Source: GCA-2686265 sp036010965 (lineage in GTDB: Bacteria > Planctomycetota > UBA1135 > GCA-002686595). From it: DNA of 64,000 nucleotides. Shown piece after piece: positions 1 through 10,674 of this stretch. Location of the stretch: assembly GCA_036010965.1 (NCBI GenBank), contig DASCMO010000027.1, positions 3,844-67,843 on the forward strand, in the 5' to 3' direction. The stretch's first letter is position 1. Each line of letters starts with the position of its first letter. The notes beneath the pieces are model-generated. The model was given only the letters and a program-made list of their open reading frames with translations. It searched no databases and had not been told where the DNA came from. Made by a program: the position numbers and the translations under genes.

Positions 1-1164
<1,164 letters not shown>

Positions 1165-1248
1165 GATTACCGGCGGCCCGCGATCCACGCGGGCCGGCCT
1201 CTCCAGGGGTGCTGGCCGCCGCGGCGCTGAGGCCGGCCTGGGAGCACC

Positions 1249-2391
<1,143 letters not shown>

Positions 2392-2412
2392 CGTGACTGG
2401 GCCGTGACTGGG
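2392..2412 (-). repeat. Direct repeat abutting the recA start codon
   Basis: The plus-strand 10-mer cgtgactggg occurs at 2392-2401 and again at 2403-2412, one helical turn apart and directly upstream of the recA ATG. It could be an operator or a translation-control site, or chance. It does not resemble the LexA boxes I know from proteobacteria or Gram-positive bacteria. Confidence 0.4.
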
Positions 2413-2450
2413 CAGCGCCTTTACGGGCTAAAAGGGGAAGGGACTGGCGG

Positions 2451-2456
2451 ATCATA
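2451..2456 (-). promoter_or_regulatory. Putative -10 box for recA-alaS
   Basis: Read on the minus strand this is TATGAT, a good match to the sigma-70 -10 consensus, about 60 bp upstream of the recA start. The hexamer 17 bp further upstream (TTCCTC) is a weak -35. The implied leader of about 50 nt contains a small CCTTT/AAAGG hairpin. Confidence 0.5.
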
Positions 2457-2575
2457 GCCCGCTCGCCAGGGCGGAGGAAGCTCGCTCCCTCGCCCTTCCA
2501 GACGCGCCGGGAGCGCTCCGGTTGCGCTGAATGGGGAAACTTGTCCCCAGGCGAACAGCGCGGCCTGGCCCGCTT

Positions 2576-3475
2576 TCAGACGGTGACGATGGAGAGCAGG
2601 TCGGCGGCACGCGCGGCGAGGTCTTCCGCGCCAGCCTCCACCAGAGGCTCGATGCCGAAGCCCTGGACGCAGAAGGAGGCCGTCACGGTCCCGTGCAGCA
2701 TGGCCTGGCGCAGGCTGGCGGGGGAGTGATCGCCCACGCGCGCCAGGTAGGCCATGAATCCGCCCGCGAAGGAATCCCCCGCTCCCGTGGGGTCGACCAC
2801 CTCCTCGACCGGGTAGGAGGGCACCGAAAAGTGCACGTCCGGTCCCATCACGAAGGCCCCGTGCTCGCCCTTCTTGAGGATCACGTAATCCGGCCCCATC
2901 TCCAGCACGCGCCGTGCGGCGCGGATCAGGTTCCCCTCTCCCGTCAGCATGCGCGCTTCCTCGTCATTCATGACTATCGCGTCCACCCGCTGAAGCAGCT
3001 GCTTCAGGTCCTCGAGGGCGATGTCAATCCACAGATTCATGGTGTCAGCGACCACGAAGGCCGGCGCCTCGACCTGGGACAGGCCCTTCATTTGCACGCT
3101 CGGAGAGGCGTTCGCCAGGAACACGTAGTCGGAGTCCCGATAGGACTCGGGCAGCTTGGGGTCGAAGTGCTCGTAGACGTTGAGCTGGGTTTCCAGGGTG
3201 TGACGCGTGTTCCAGTCGGCCTCGTAGCGGCCGGACCAGCGAAAGGTGTCCCCTTCGGCGACCTCGACCCCCTCCACGTCGACGCCGCGCTCCTCGAGGG
3301 CCCGCAGGTGCTCCGGGCGGAAATCCGTCCCCACCACCGCGACCAGGCGCGGGGAGTACTGGTGGCAGGCTGCCACGGCGAAGTGGGTGGCCGATCCGCC
3401 GAGCACGTCCTCGCGCCGTTCGTGGGCGGTCTCGATGGTGTCGTAGGCCAGGGTTCCGATGACGACGAGGCTCAT
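2576..3475 (-). CDS. PfkB-family sugar/nucleoside kinase
   Basis: Ribokinase-fold kinase of 299 residues that phosphorylates a sugar or nucleoside with ATP; the substrate cannot be read from sequence. The C-terminal PfkB signature DPTGAGDSFAGGF is intact, including the catalytic Asp and the GAGD anion hole, and the N-terminal glycine motif is GGSATHFAVAA. MNDEEARMLTGEGN matches the usual helix of the family. The ATG at 3475 is chosen because MSLVVIGTLAYDTIE is the usual first strand; an upstream in-frame start at 3532 adds only low-complexity sequence. It closes a co-directional run of genes ending 75 bp upstream. Cytidine or inosine-guanosine kinases are plausible specific identities. Confidence 0.9.
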   Translation of the reverse strand: MSLVVIGTLAYDTIETAHERREDVLGGSATHFAVAACHQYSPRLVAVVGTDFRPEHLRALEERGVDVEGVEVAEGDTFRWSGRYEADWNTRHTLETQLNVYEHFDPKLPESYRDSDYVFLANASPSVQMKGLSQVEAPAFVVADTMNLWIDIALEDLKQLLQRVDAIVMNDEEARMLTGEGNLIRAARRVLEMGPDYVILKKGEHGAFVMGPDVHFSVPSYPVEEVVDPTGAGDSFAGGFMAYLARVGDHSPASLRQAMLHGTVTASFCVQGFGIEPLVEAGAEDLAARAADLLSIVTV

Positions 3476-3550
3476 GGGTGGCAGGGGAATAAGGAGCGCG
3501 CGCGGGGGGCGTGAAGGCGAGCAGGATACCACCGCCGCCGCGCGGACGGG

Positions 3551-4762
3551 TCAACCCTCGAGGTCGCGAGCGGCCCGCCGCGCGTCGGCTCGCAGACCGC
3601 CGCTACCGGGGAGCAGCAGGAAGATACCGCCCGCCAGGCCGAGCAGCAGGAGGCACAGGCGGTAGGTCACGCTGACCGCCACTCCCACCGCACCCTCGGC
3701 GCCCATGAGCTCGAACAGGGAACGGTAGAGAGCCTCGCCCACGCCCCATCCGCTGGGGGAAATCGGGATTGCGGAGCCTGCGTTGGCGATGCTCACGATA
3801 CCCACGGTCTGCACATACCCGAGGGCGTCGCCAAAGCTGCGCCCGATGGCGAACACAGCGCCGGCGATCAGGAGGTGGTTGGTGGCGGAGAGGCCCACGG
3901 CGACGATCATCTCGCCCGGATGGCCGGCGAAGACGCCCGCCGCCTGCTCGAGGCGGCGCACCCGATCGGCCCAGGGCAGGCGATCGATCAGGGCCTCGAA
4001 GCGCAAGGCGCGGCGTAGGGCGGGGAAGAGAACAACGGCCACGCCGGCGGTGGCTGCGGCGAGCGCCCCCAGCACGGGCCAGCGCAGGGGCTCGAAGCCC
4101 GCCCCGCCGGCCCAGACCGTGAGGGTCGCCAGAAGCACCAGGGCCCACAGGCCCACCAGACGATCGATGACCACCGTGGCCAGGGCGTCGGTGCGTCGCT
4201 CGGGGTGCTCTCGAACGACGAGCACGGCCTTCACCAGATCGCCACCGGTCAACCCCGGCATGACCAGGTTGAAGAACATCCCCAGGCCCGTCAGGCGCAG
4301 GGCAGCGCCCCAGGTGCAGGGGCAGCCCGCGAGCCCGAGGATCCGCCACCAGCGGGTGTTGCCGGCGCAGAACCCGCCGGCCAGGAGAAGCAGGGCCGCG
4401 GCCAGGGGCCAGGGCCGGCCGGTCAGGAAGACGCGCGGCATGCCCGGGCGCCAGCTGTAGGTGGAATGCGCTCGATCCAGGGCGAGGGTCCTCCCCTCGC
4501 GAGCGGCGCCGCGCAGCTCCTCGGGCAGATGTGCTTGCCCCGCCAGTTCGGTGTCCGGCAGGAACTCCACGCGCTCGGCGCGCCAGTCGCCCACGATCTC
4601 CCCGCTCACGCGCTCCCCGTCGGCACCTTCCCAGGTCAGGGTGTCGCGCCAGGGCAAGCTCGATCCGACCCAGGCCAGGAGGGCGACGGCCACGGCGATG
4701 CGTACCGCCGTACCCCAGCGCCTGCGGCGGGAGTCTCGCGGGGCACCCGCGCCCGCGCTCAC
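3551..4762 (-). CDS. Flippase-like integral membrane protein (UPF0104/LPG-synthase TM family)
   Basis: Product of 403 residues with about eight hydrophobic segments and the pattern of the lysylphosphatidylglycerol-synthase transmembrane family (YbhN-like), for example the polar LTGLGMFFNLVMPGLTGGDLVKA loop and the SISPSGWGVGE-type motif near the C terminus. Members are thought to move lipids or glycolipids across the inner membrane; the cargo here is unknown. A periplasmic insert of roughly 100 residues follows the first membrane segment, which is longer than usual. The GTG at 4762 is preferred because its GTGA overlaps the stop of the upstream lipoprotein gene, which indicates translational coupling. 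A longer frame to 4951 would run through that gene. Confidence 0.85.
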   Translation of the reverse strand: MSAGAGAPRDSRRRRWGTAVRIAVAVALLAWVGSSLPWRDTLTWEGADGERVSGEIVGDWRAERVEFLPDTELAGQAHLPEELRGAAREGRTLALDRAHSTYSWRPGMPRVFLTGRPWPLAAALLLLAGGFCAGNTRWWRILGLAGCPCTWGAALRLTGLGMFFNLVMPGLTGGDLVKAVLVVREHPERRTDALATVVIDRLVGLWALVLLATLTVWAGGAGFEPLRWPVLGALAAATAGVAVVLFPALRRALRFEALIDRLPWADRVRRLEQAAGVFAGHPGEMIVAVGLSATNHLLIAGAVFAIGRSFGDALGYVQTVGIVSIANAGSAIPISPSGWGVGEALYRSLFELMGAEGAVGVAVSVTYRLCLLLLGLAGGIFLLLPGSGGLRADARRAARDLEG

Positions 4763-5901
4763 CAGCCCAGCCCCTCGCCGGCCGGGGCGCCTTCCCCGAC
4801 GGCGGAGCGCGCGAACCACCAGTCCTCCCAATCCTCGGCGCGCAGGCTGTCGGGGCCCGAGTCCGCGACCACCGCCAGGGCGAGCATGGCCTGGACGCGC
4901 ACACTCCCGGCCGGATGCTCTACCGCGTAGCGCACGAGCTGGGAGAGCCACACCTCGCGCGCGCGCGCGTAGTCGGTGGGATCGATGCCCTCCTCGCGCA
5001 GGGGCAGGCCCTCGGCGGCCACCAGGCGCAGGGCGGCGGCCAGCACCTCGTCGGAAGATTCTCGATCGAGCTGGCCCAGGATGATCGCCAGGACTCCCGG
5101 GCCCCCGGAGCGCACGGAGGCCTCAACGGCTGCGGCCCGCACGCGGGGCGCCTCGTCCCCCAGGGCCTGCGCCAGGGTCTGCCCGATGCAGCGCACCTCG
5201 ACCTCACCCAGCAGGGTGCGCAGGGCATCATCCTCAGTCGGAGTACGGCGCGGGTCAGAGAGCAACTGTCCCAATCCGAAGAGCACGCGCCGTCCGCCGG
5301 CCACATCGAACATCAGGGAGCGAACGCCCTCGCAGGCCTCGGCCAGAGTTAGCGAACCGTCGTCCAGCACGTCCTCCCCGTCCCCCAGTGCGGCCATCAC
5401 TTTTGCGAGTGCTCGGCCGACGGTCTGGGCGTCATCGAGGGTTGCCTCCGGCGCCAGGCCGACGGGTGGGCCGACGCCGATGCGCAGGGCGGCCGCGCCC
5501 AGCTCACGCACGGCGCGCTCGCGCGAGAGAGCCCAGGGACACTCGGTCGCCACCCGGCAGGACCACAGGACCTGCAGGGCTGCCACCCTCTCGTCGGCGG
5601 GATCGAAGCGCGCCAGGGCGACCAGATTGGCCAGGCACTCGTTCTCCGGAACCGGCACCGCCCCTTGATCGGGGTCAGCCCTGCCCACCCGGGTACGCTT
5701 CACTCCGCGGCGGAGCAGGTACTCGATGTCTCCCACCAGGCCGGCCACGTAGGCGTGACGCCCCTCGTGGGGGTGCAGGGCCTCCAGGTTGTGGACCTTG
5801 GCGTCCGCGAGTTCGATCAGGTCGAAGTTCTTGAGAGCGCGGCAGGAACCCAGCCCGAGGGCCAGGGAGACCAGCGCGAGGGAGGCGAGGTTGCGAAGCA
5901 C
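4759..5901 (-). CDS. HEAT-repeat-like lipoprotein
   Basis: Predicted lipoprotein of 380 residues with a GTG start. The signal peptide ends in the lipobox LGSC (Cys20), so the mature protein is probably anchored to a membrane outside the cytoplasm. The rest is alpha-helical with repeating segments such as EAPRVRAAAVEASVRSGG and VRVQAMLALAVVADSG, typical of HEAT or armadillo repeats that act as binding scaffolds. No catalytic motif is seen and the partner is unknown. It overlaps the flippase-like gene by 4 bp and follows the SGNH hydrolase gene by 53 bp, so the three may act together in the cell envelope. Confidence 0.75.
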   Translation of the reverse strand: MLRNLASLALVSLALGLGSCRALKNFDLIELADAKVHNLEALHPHEGRHAYVAGLVGDIEYLLRRGVKRTRVGRADPDQGAVPVPENECLANLVALARFDPADERVAALQVLWSCRVATECPWALSRERAVRELGAAALRIGVGPPVGLAPEATLDDAQTVGRALAKVMAALGDGEDVLDDGSLTLAEACEGVRSLMFDVAGGRRVLFGLGQLLSDPRRTPTEDDALRTLLGEVEVRCIGQTLAQALGDEAPRVRAAAVEASVRSGGPGVLAIILGQLDRESSDEVLAAALRLVAAEGLPLREEGIDPTDYARAREVWLSQLVRYAVEHPAGSVRVQAMLALAVVADSGPDSLRAEDWEDWWFARSAVGEGAPAGEGLGW

Positions 5902-5954
5902 GCGGCGAGTCTATCCGGCGGACTGGCCGGGACAAGGGGCCTCGACCGGCGGGT

Positions 5955-7055
5955 TCAGCGCTCGTCGAGCAGGCCCAGCTCCTCGAGGCGGCCCGCCAGT
6001 GCCTCGGCTGCAGCGGTGTAGCCGCGGGCGCTTGGGTGCCCGCTGTCGAGGTCGCCGTAGGCCTTGCTACCGACGCGGGCAAGGCTGGGCAGCAGATCCA
6101 GGTATGGAATACCCAGGCGGCGCGCCTCCGAGGCCAGGTGGATCTGGGGCGCTCCCACCTCGAGCATGGCCTCGCTGAAGGAGCGTCCGCCGCTGGCGAC
6201 CGCGCGCTGGACGTGCGCCACCTGGGACCGCCGCGGAAAGCACAGCAAGAGCACCTCGCAGTCATCGGCGCGCACGATCTGCACCAGCTCCTCAAGCTCT
6301 CCCATGGCGCGCCCCCAGAACGGCTGCGCCACCTCGGCATCGGGGTCGTCCAGGATCTCCCGCTGGTGTGAGCGGAAGGTCACGCGAGCCGCAGTGGTGT
6401 CGGCGTCGTCGGGGTTGTCGAAATAGGAGATGTGCCGCCGTAGACCGGAATGAAAGACTCGGGCCAGCGCCGTGCGACCCGCCCAGCGCAGGGGACCGCT
6501 GTCCGTGTTGCGCGGGCCCTTGTCACGCGGCGCGACGTCGTTCAGGAAGAATCCAATCAGCACGATGTCCGGCTCGAAGGAGCGCGCGATGCGCTGGTAC
6601 ATGCGCGTGCTGTTCCAGAGGTTGTAGCCCGGCACGCCGAAGTTCATGGTCGTCCAGCTCACCAGCCCCGGTCGTTCGACGAGTCGTTCCTGAAGCTGAG
6701 CGGGCCAGGTCTCCGTGTCGCCCACCTCGCCCCAGCCAAAGGTGAAAGAATCTCCAAGGCAGGCGATGCGTCGCTCGTCGGAGCGGCGCTCGACCGACCA
6801 GACCGGTCCGCGCAGGCCCAGTTCATTGAAGGCCACCTGCGCGATGGGCTCGCCGTCGCCGTGGGCCATGAAGCGCGTCTGGTTGGCGTGAAAGCGGTAG
6901 CCGATCTCGGGGTCGAAGTAGCGCGCGGGCTCTCGGGCATAGCCCATGCAGCGAAAAACGATCTCGGCCACGAGTAGCAGGAGCGCCAGGGTGCCCATGG
7001 CGATGGCGAGGCCGCGCACGGCCCCCTTACCCCTAGTCCTGCCGGCTTCGACCAT
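5955..7055 (-). CDS. SGNH/GDSL-type hydrolase, membrane-anchored
   Basis: Product of 366 residues with one N-terminal membrane segment (about residues 15-33) and an exported SGNH-hydrolase domain. Block I is LGDSFTFGWGE with the nucleophile Ser, block III is GFFLNDV with Asn, and the C-terminal Asp/His block is DSGHPSARGY, so the catalytic set looks complete. Such enzymes deacylate or acylate lipids, sugars or cell-wall polymers; the substrate is unknown. The ATG at 7055 begins 7 bp after the stop of the upstream desulfurase-like gene. A longer frame to 7163 would overlap that gene out of frame. Confidence 0.85.
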   Translation of the reverse strand: MVEAGRTRGKGAVRGLAIAMGTLALLLLVAEIVFRCMGYAREPARYFDPEIGYRFHANQTRFMAHGDGEPIAQVAFNELGLRGPVWSVERRSDERRIACLGDSFTFGWGEVGDTETWPAQLQERLVERPGLVSWTTMNFGVPGYNLWNSTRMYQRIARSFEPDIVLIGFFLNDVAPRDKGPRNTDSGPLRWAGRTALARVFHSGLRRHISYFDNPDDADTTAARVTFRSHQREILDDPDAEVAQPFWGRAMGELEELVQIVRADDCEVLLLCFPRRSQVAHVQRAVASGGRSFSEAMLEVGAPQIHLASEARRLGIPYLDLLPSLARVGSKAYGDLDSGHPSARGYTAAAEALAGRLEELGLLDER

Positions 7056-7062
7056 GGCGTGC

Positions 7063-8340
7063 TCAGCCGGTCTCGGGGACGAGCAAGGTGTGCAACTCCT
7101 TGAGAAGGCGCTCCACCTCCTCGGCGGTGTTGTAATGCAGCAGGCCCACACGCAGGGTTCCACCGGGCTCGAGCCCCAAGGCCTCGGTCAGGGGCAGCGC
7201 GTAGTGATTCCCGGCCCTGGTGAAGATGCCGCGTTCGGCCAGGAGTGTCGCCAGCTCCCCGGGCGTCAGCGAAGGGTGCGTGAAGGACACGGTAGGCACG
7301 CGGCGATCGAGCCGCGCGTGGTCGGTCACGCCCCAGATCTCGACACCCGGGATCTCCGCGAGGCCCGCGAGCAGTCGCTCGAGCAGCTGGCTCTCATGCG
7401 TGGCGATGCGTTCGAAGGCCTTGAGCAGATTCTCGCGCGTCACCTCCGGCCGCCCGGAGAGGCTCGCCAGGTAGCCGATCGCTGCCCCCAGACCGGCGAT
7501 GCCCTCGAGGTTGGGGGTCCCTGTCTGCCAGCGCGCGGGCAGGTGATCGGAGGACGGCCGCAGCTTGTAGGGCTCCAGCTCCTCGAGCAGCGCGCGTCGC
7601 CCCCAGAGCAGGCCCAGGTGCGGGCCGAAGAACTTGTAGGCGGAGGCCGAGAGCAGGTCGATCCCCAAGGCCTCCACGTCGATGGGACCGTGGGGCACAT
7701 AGTGCACGGCGTCGACGAACGTCAGAGCGCCCGCTGCGCGTACGCGGCGGGCGATGTCGGCCACGGGCTGGACCGTCCCCGTCAGGTTGGAGGCGTACCC
7801 GAAGGCCACCATGCGCGTCTTCGGAGAGAGCAGCTCGTCCAGGCGAGCGGGGTCCAGCGTTCCCTCGCGTCCCTCCACGTCCCACCAGCGCACGCTGGCC
7901 CCGGCGTCGCGCGCGGCAAGCACCCAGGGGGTCACGTTGGCGTCGTGTTCCTGGCGTGTGACGATCACCTCGTCCCCCGCCTCCCAGGTCCTGGCAACGG
8001 CGCGCGAGAGGGCCAGGGTGAGGGTGGTCATGTTGGACCCGAAGGCGATGCAGTCGGGGTCCGGCGCCCCGAGCAGCACGGCGCAGCGGCGGCGCGCCTC
8101 CCCCACCACCTCATCGCTGGCGCGACTGGTGGCCGTCGGGCCTCCCTCGTTGCCGTTCGTTCCGAGCAGGTAGGCCGATACGGCATCGGCCACCACTCGC
8201 GGCACCTGGCTCCCCGCCGGGCCGTCGAAGAACACGGCCGGGCGACCGCACACCTCACGCTCCAGGCCCGGGAAGGCCGGTCGAACGAGGGCTGGATCCA
8301 GGGCGTCGGCGTGCACGCCGCAGGTCGGAGGGGTCTCCAT
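7063..8340 (-). CDS. Cysteine desulfurase-like class V aminotransferase (VC1184-type)
   Basis: PLP enzyme of 425 residues in the class V aminotransferase family that contains cysteine desulfurases and selenocysteine lyases. The PLP lysine lies in SASAYKFFGPHLGLLWG, and the pattern fits the VC1184 subfamily (TIGR01976) better than IscS or SufS; I see no SufE- or Fe-S-scaffold gene nearby. FDGPAGSQVP near residue 40 is the usual N-terminal motif. The reaction is not settled by sequence: desulfurase, selenocysteine lyase, or another PLP reaction. It is the first gene of the minus-strand run and is divergent from the candidate selenoprotein gene, with only 70 bp between starts. Confidence 0.85.
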   Translation of the reverse strand: METPPTCGVHADALDPALVRPAFPGLEREVCGRPAVFFDGPAGSQVPRVVADAVSAYLLGTNGNEGGPTATSRASDEVVGEARRRCAVLLGAPDPDCIAFGSNMTTLTLALSRAVARTWEAGDEVIVTRQEHDANVTPWVLAARDAGASVRWWDVEGREGTLDPARLDELLSPKTRMVAFGYASNLTGTVQPVADIARRVRAAGALTFVDAVHYVPHGPIDVEALGIDLLSASAYKFFGPHLGLLWGRRALLEELEPYKLRPSSDHLPARWQTGTPNLEGIAGLGAAIGYLASLSGRPEVTRENLLKAFERIATHESQLLERLLAGLAEIPGVEIWGVTDHARLDRRVPTVSFTHPSLTPGELATLLAERGIFTRAGNHYALPLTEALGLEPGGTLRVGLLHYNTAEEVERLLKELHTLLVPETG

Positions 8341-8397
8341 GGGCGCAGGCTACCCCGCGCGGAGTCCCCCGTCTCCCCTCCCATGAGGCTCGTGGCT

Positions 8398-8403
8398 TAC
8401 AAT
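8398..8403 (+). promoter_or_regulatory. Putative -10 box of the candidate selenoprotein gene
   Basis: TACAAT lies 7 bp before the ATG at 8411. If used, the transcript would be nearly leaderless. There is no clear -35. The same hexamer occurs 27 bp upstream of the gene at 26011. Confidence 0.45.
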
Positions 8404-8410
8404 CCGGCCC

Positions 8411-9025
8411 ATGAAGAGAACCCTTCTCGCTCTGCCCCTGGCCCTGGCCGCCTGCGCCGGCAGCCCGACGTACGAGTCGACCGCGATCACGCCCCCGGCG
8501 CTCGCGTCCGACGCCGCCGCAGCCGATGTCTACGAGGCCTGGCGCTCACACGCCGCCCGCACGGACCGCCGCTTGTTCGTCCATCTGGGCGCACCCTGGT
8601 GAGGCTGGTGCGGCAAGCTCGAGGAGTTCCTCGAGCGTCCGGATGTGGCCCAGCGTCTCGCCAAGGACCTCGTCCTGGTCAAGATCGACCAGGACAAGAT
8701 GGCCGGCGGTCAGGCGGTCGCCGGCGCCCTGCGCGACTTCCAGAGCGGGGGCATCCCCTGGTTCGCCACCATCGACCCCGCCCGCGGCTTGCTGGTCGAT
8801 GAGGGCGAGGGCTCCTGGAGCCTCGAGCGCGCCGCCGTCCTGAGCACCTCCGACGGCCCCGACGGCAACGTCGGCTGTCCCATGACACCCACGGAGCGCG
8901 ACCACTTCATCCGCACCCTGCGACAGGCGCGCAAGGCCATGACCGACAAGGACATCGAGTTCATCGCCGCCGCCCTGCACGAGTACGCCCGCGAGACCAT
9001 CGGCGAGCGCGCCGACGCCGACTGA
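8411..9025 (+). CDS. Thioredoxin-fold lipoprotein with in-frame UGA: candidate selenoprotein (UxxC)
   Basis: Reading through the TGA at 8600-8602 gives a single 204-residue protein. Residues 1-15 are a signal peptide with lipobox LAAC, so it is a predicted extracytoplasmic lipoprotein. The core reads HLGAPW-U-GWCGKLEEFL: the TGA (codon 64) sits exactly where the first Cys of the CGWC redox motif is expected, with Cys67 kept. Downstream is KIDQDKM, the cis-Pro loop GGIPWFATID and a GNVGCPMTP segment, all expected of intact thioredoxin-family proteins. The frame stays open for 140 codons after the TGA with no other change, which argues against decay. TGA is an ordinary stop for many other genes here, so a changed genetic code is unlikely. 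A perfect hairpin follows (8617-8636). Probable role: periplasmic thiol-disulfide exchange. Alternatives are a nonsense mutation or a base error. Confidence 0.8.
8617..8636 (+). promoter_or_regulatory. Putative bacterial SECIS hairpin
   Basis: A perfect 20-base inverted repeat begins 14 nt after the TGA at 8600-8602. Folded as RNA it gives an 8-bp GC-rich stem (8617-8624 with 8629-8636) and an AGUU apical loop, or a 7-bp stem with a GAGUUC loop. The loop begins 22 nt after the UGA and has a G at its second position followed by U. As I recall it, the bacterial SECIS model has an apical loop 16-37 nt downstream and an early loop G. The repeat also encodes KLEEFLE, so codon choice is compatible with selection for the stem. 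Confidence 0.6.
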
Positions 9026-9098
9026 CCCGTCGCCCCTAGGGGCAGAAGGTCACCTCGAGACCGCCCGAGAAGTTGAAACGGACCGGTAAGGGCAAGGA

Positions 9099-10541
9099 TC
9101 AGAGCACCCAGCCCAGCTTGTAGGAGTTGCTCAGGTTGAAGCCCGCGCCGCAGGCGCCGCCGCCCGAGGGGTCGCGGTACCAGAACTGGTAGCAGCGGGT
9201 GTCACCGGGGACCACGCCGCCTTCGCCCGAGATGCTGTCGGTCGAACTGGCCGTCCCTGCCGAGTCGGGGACGACGACCTCGAGGCGCACGACGTTGGAC
9301 CCGCAGCAGCGCAAGCCGTCGCCGAATGCGAGTCCGTTCCCACCGTTGACCGGACCCTCGCCCTGGAAAAAGAGGCCGGGCTGACCCGGCAGGGCGTCGA
9401 GTCCGTGGAGCACGAGGTCGTTCGCTCCGATGCTGGCGCTGCCCGTGCCGAAGAGCTCACAGCCGTCGCCGGTCGTGTTCCTGCACCCCTGGCCTGCACC
9501 CCCGCTGTTGCCGCAGGGGCAGGGCGTCCCGGACCCGTCTCCGTAGCAGTCCGTCGTCCCTGGCGCAGTACCGCTCATGTTCAAGGCGACGCCCGGGCTT
9601 CCCAGCTCGGTGGCGTTGGAGAGCCCCAGGTCGTTGGGTCCAACCACCGTGGTCCAGGCCGCCGCGGGCACCTGATCGGTGATGCTGGAGACCACGGCGC
9701 GACGGATCACTTTCGTGCCGTGGGCGGCGGAGAACTCGTGCCCGTAGAACCAGAACTCGCCGGTCGAATCGAAGTGGAACCCCGAGGCGACGGCGGGACC
9801 GTTCTGCCACAGGAAACCGCCCGGAAGGGATGTGGAGAGAGCGAAGGTCCCGTGCAGGTCCGAGGAGGTCCACAGCTGGGTGGAGGTGCCGCGCGAGAGC
9901 AGCACGATGAACTCGTCCCCGACGCGGATGATGTCGGGGTCGGAGGCGATCGGCGGGTCGCTGCCCCCGGTCGGCACCGTCAGACGGTGCCCCGGGTTGA
10001 CGACGAAGGCCGTGCCGTCGCTACCGGCGACCTCGGTCGCGGAGTGGATGTACTTGATGCAGGTCGGAGCCCCGTTGCAGCCGGCCGGGTCGGAACCGAG
10101 GATCCCAAGCAAGTAAAAGAGGACCAGGCGGCCCTGGTCGTCGATGTAGGCGCTGGGGTCGACGAAGCCCCCGGTCGTGTCGGGATCCGTCAGAGCCACG
10201 GGCGCCGAAGGGAGCCAGGTCCCCGTATCCAGCTGGTAGCGCGCCACCTCGTTGGGGGTGAAGATGTAGACCGTGTCGCCACGGCGGATCACGTCGGGCA
10301 CGCTTCCCTGGTAGGCGAAGTTGCCCCAGCCGGGGATCAGGGTCCACGCGGCCCCGTCTGCGGACTCCGCCAGGGCCACCCGGTGCTGGTCAGGAGTGCT
10401 GCAATTCCCGCCGCCCGAGCAGGTGGTCATGCTCATCAGGTACGGCTCGTCCCAGACGAAGGTCTGTGCGCCGACAAGCGTCGAAAGGCACGCCAGAGCG
10501 GCCAGCGCGTTCCACGTCTTTCCATTCATCAGGTTCACCAT
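9099..10541 (-). CDS. Secreted beta-propeller-like protein with Cys-rich C-terminal module
   Basis: Exported protein of 480 residues. The signal peptide ends near LSTLVGA-Q (about residue 25). Residues 30-320 contain repeated motifs such as SVPDVIRRGDTVYIF, YIDDQGRLVLFYL and SDPDIIRVGDEFIVLL, which look like blades of a five-bladed propeller of the GH32/43 type. No catalytic residues can be assigned with confidence. From about residue 325 follows a Gly/Cys-rich module with DCYGDGSGTPCPCGN, CCGSNVVRLEV and CYQFWYRDPSGG, which I associate from memory with secreted proteins of some planctomycetes and which may be a sorting or surface domain. The start at 10541 has a GGGAG just upstream; 10529 is an alternative. 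An in-frame tail follows the stop (see findings). Confidence 0.75.
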   Translation of the reverse strand: MVNLMNGKTWNALAALACLSTLVGAQTFVWDEPYLMSMTTCSGGGNCSTPDQHRVALAESADGAAWTLIPGWGNFAYQGSVPDVIRRGDTVYIFTPNEVARYQLDTGTWLPSAPVALTDPDTTGGFVDPSAYIDDQGRLVLFYLLGILGSDPAGCNGAPTCIKYIHSATEVAGSDGTAFVVNPGHRLTVPTGGSDPPIASDPDIIRVGDEFIVLLSRGTSTQLWTSSDLHGTFALSTSLPGGFLWQNGPAVASGFHFDSTGEFWFYGHEFSAAHGTKVIRRAVVSSITDQVPAAAWTTVVGPNDLGLSNATELGSPGVALNMSGTAPGTTDCYGDGSGTPCPCGNSGGAGQGCRNTTGDGCELFGTGSASIGANDLVLHGLDALPGQPGLFFQGEGPVNGGNGLAFGDGLRCCGSNVVRLEVVVPDSAGTASSTDSISGEGGVVPGDTRCYQFWYRDPSGGGACGAGFNLSNSYKLGWVL

Positions 10542-10674
10542 CACTCCCTTGTACCGCAAGCGCTGCGATCGCGCTCCCAAAGGCGCACGGAGACGGCCTC
10601 CCGTGTCCACCCATGGCCGCGACCTGAGACGGTTCAGGGGGCCGGTGAGCAGCTCAGGGTGGCTCCGCGCTCGG

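Noticed and set aside
8411..8602. A separate 63-residue CDS ending at the TGA
   Set aside because: It would end just before the redox motif and leave a long conserved frame without its own start and signal peptide; read-through explains both halves.
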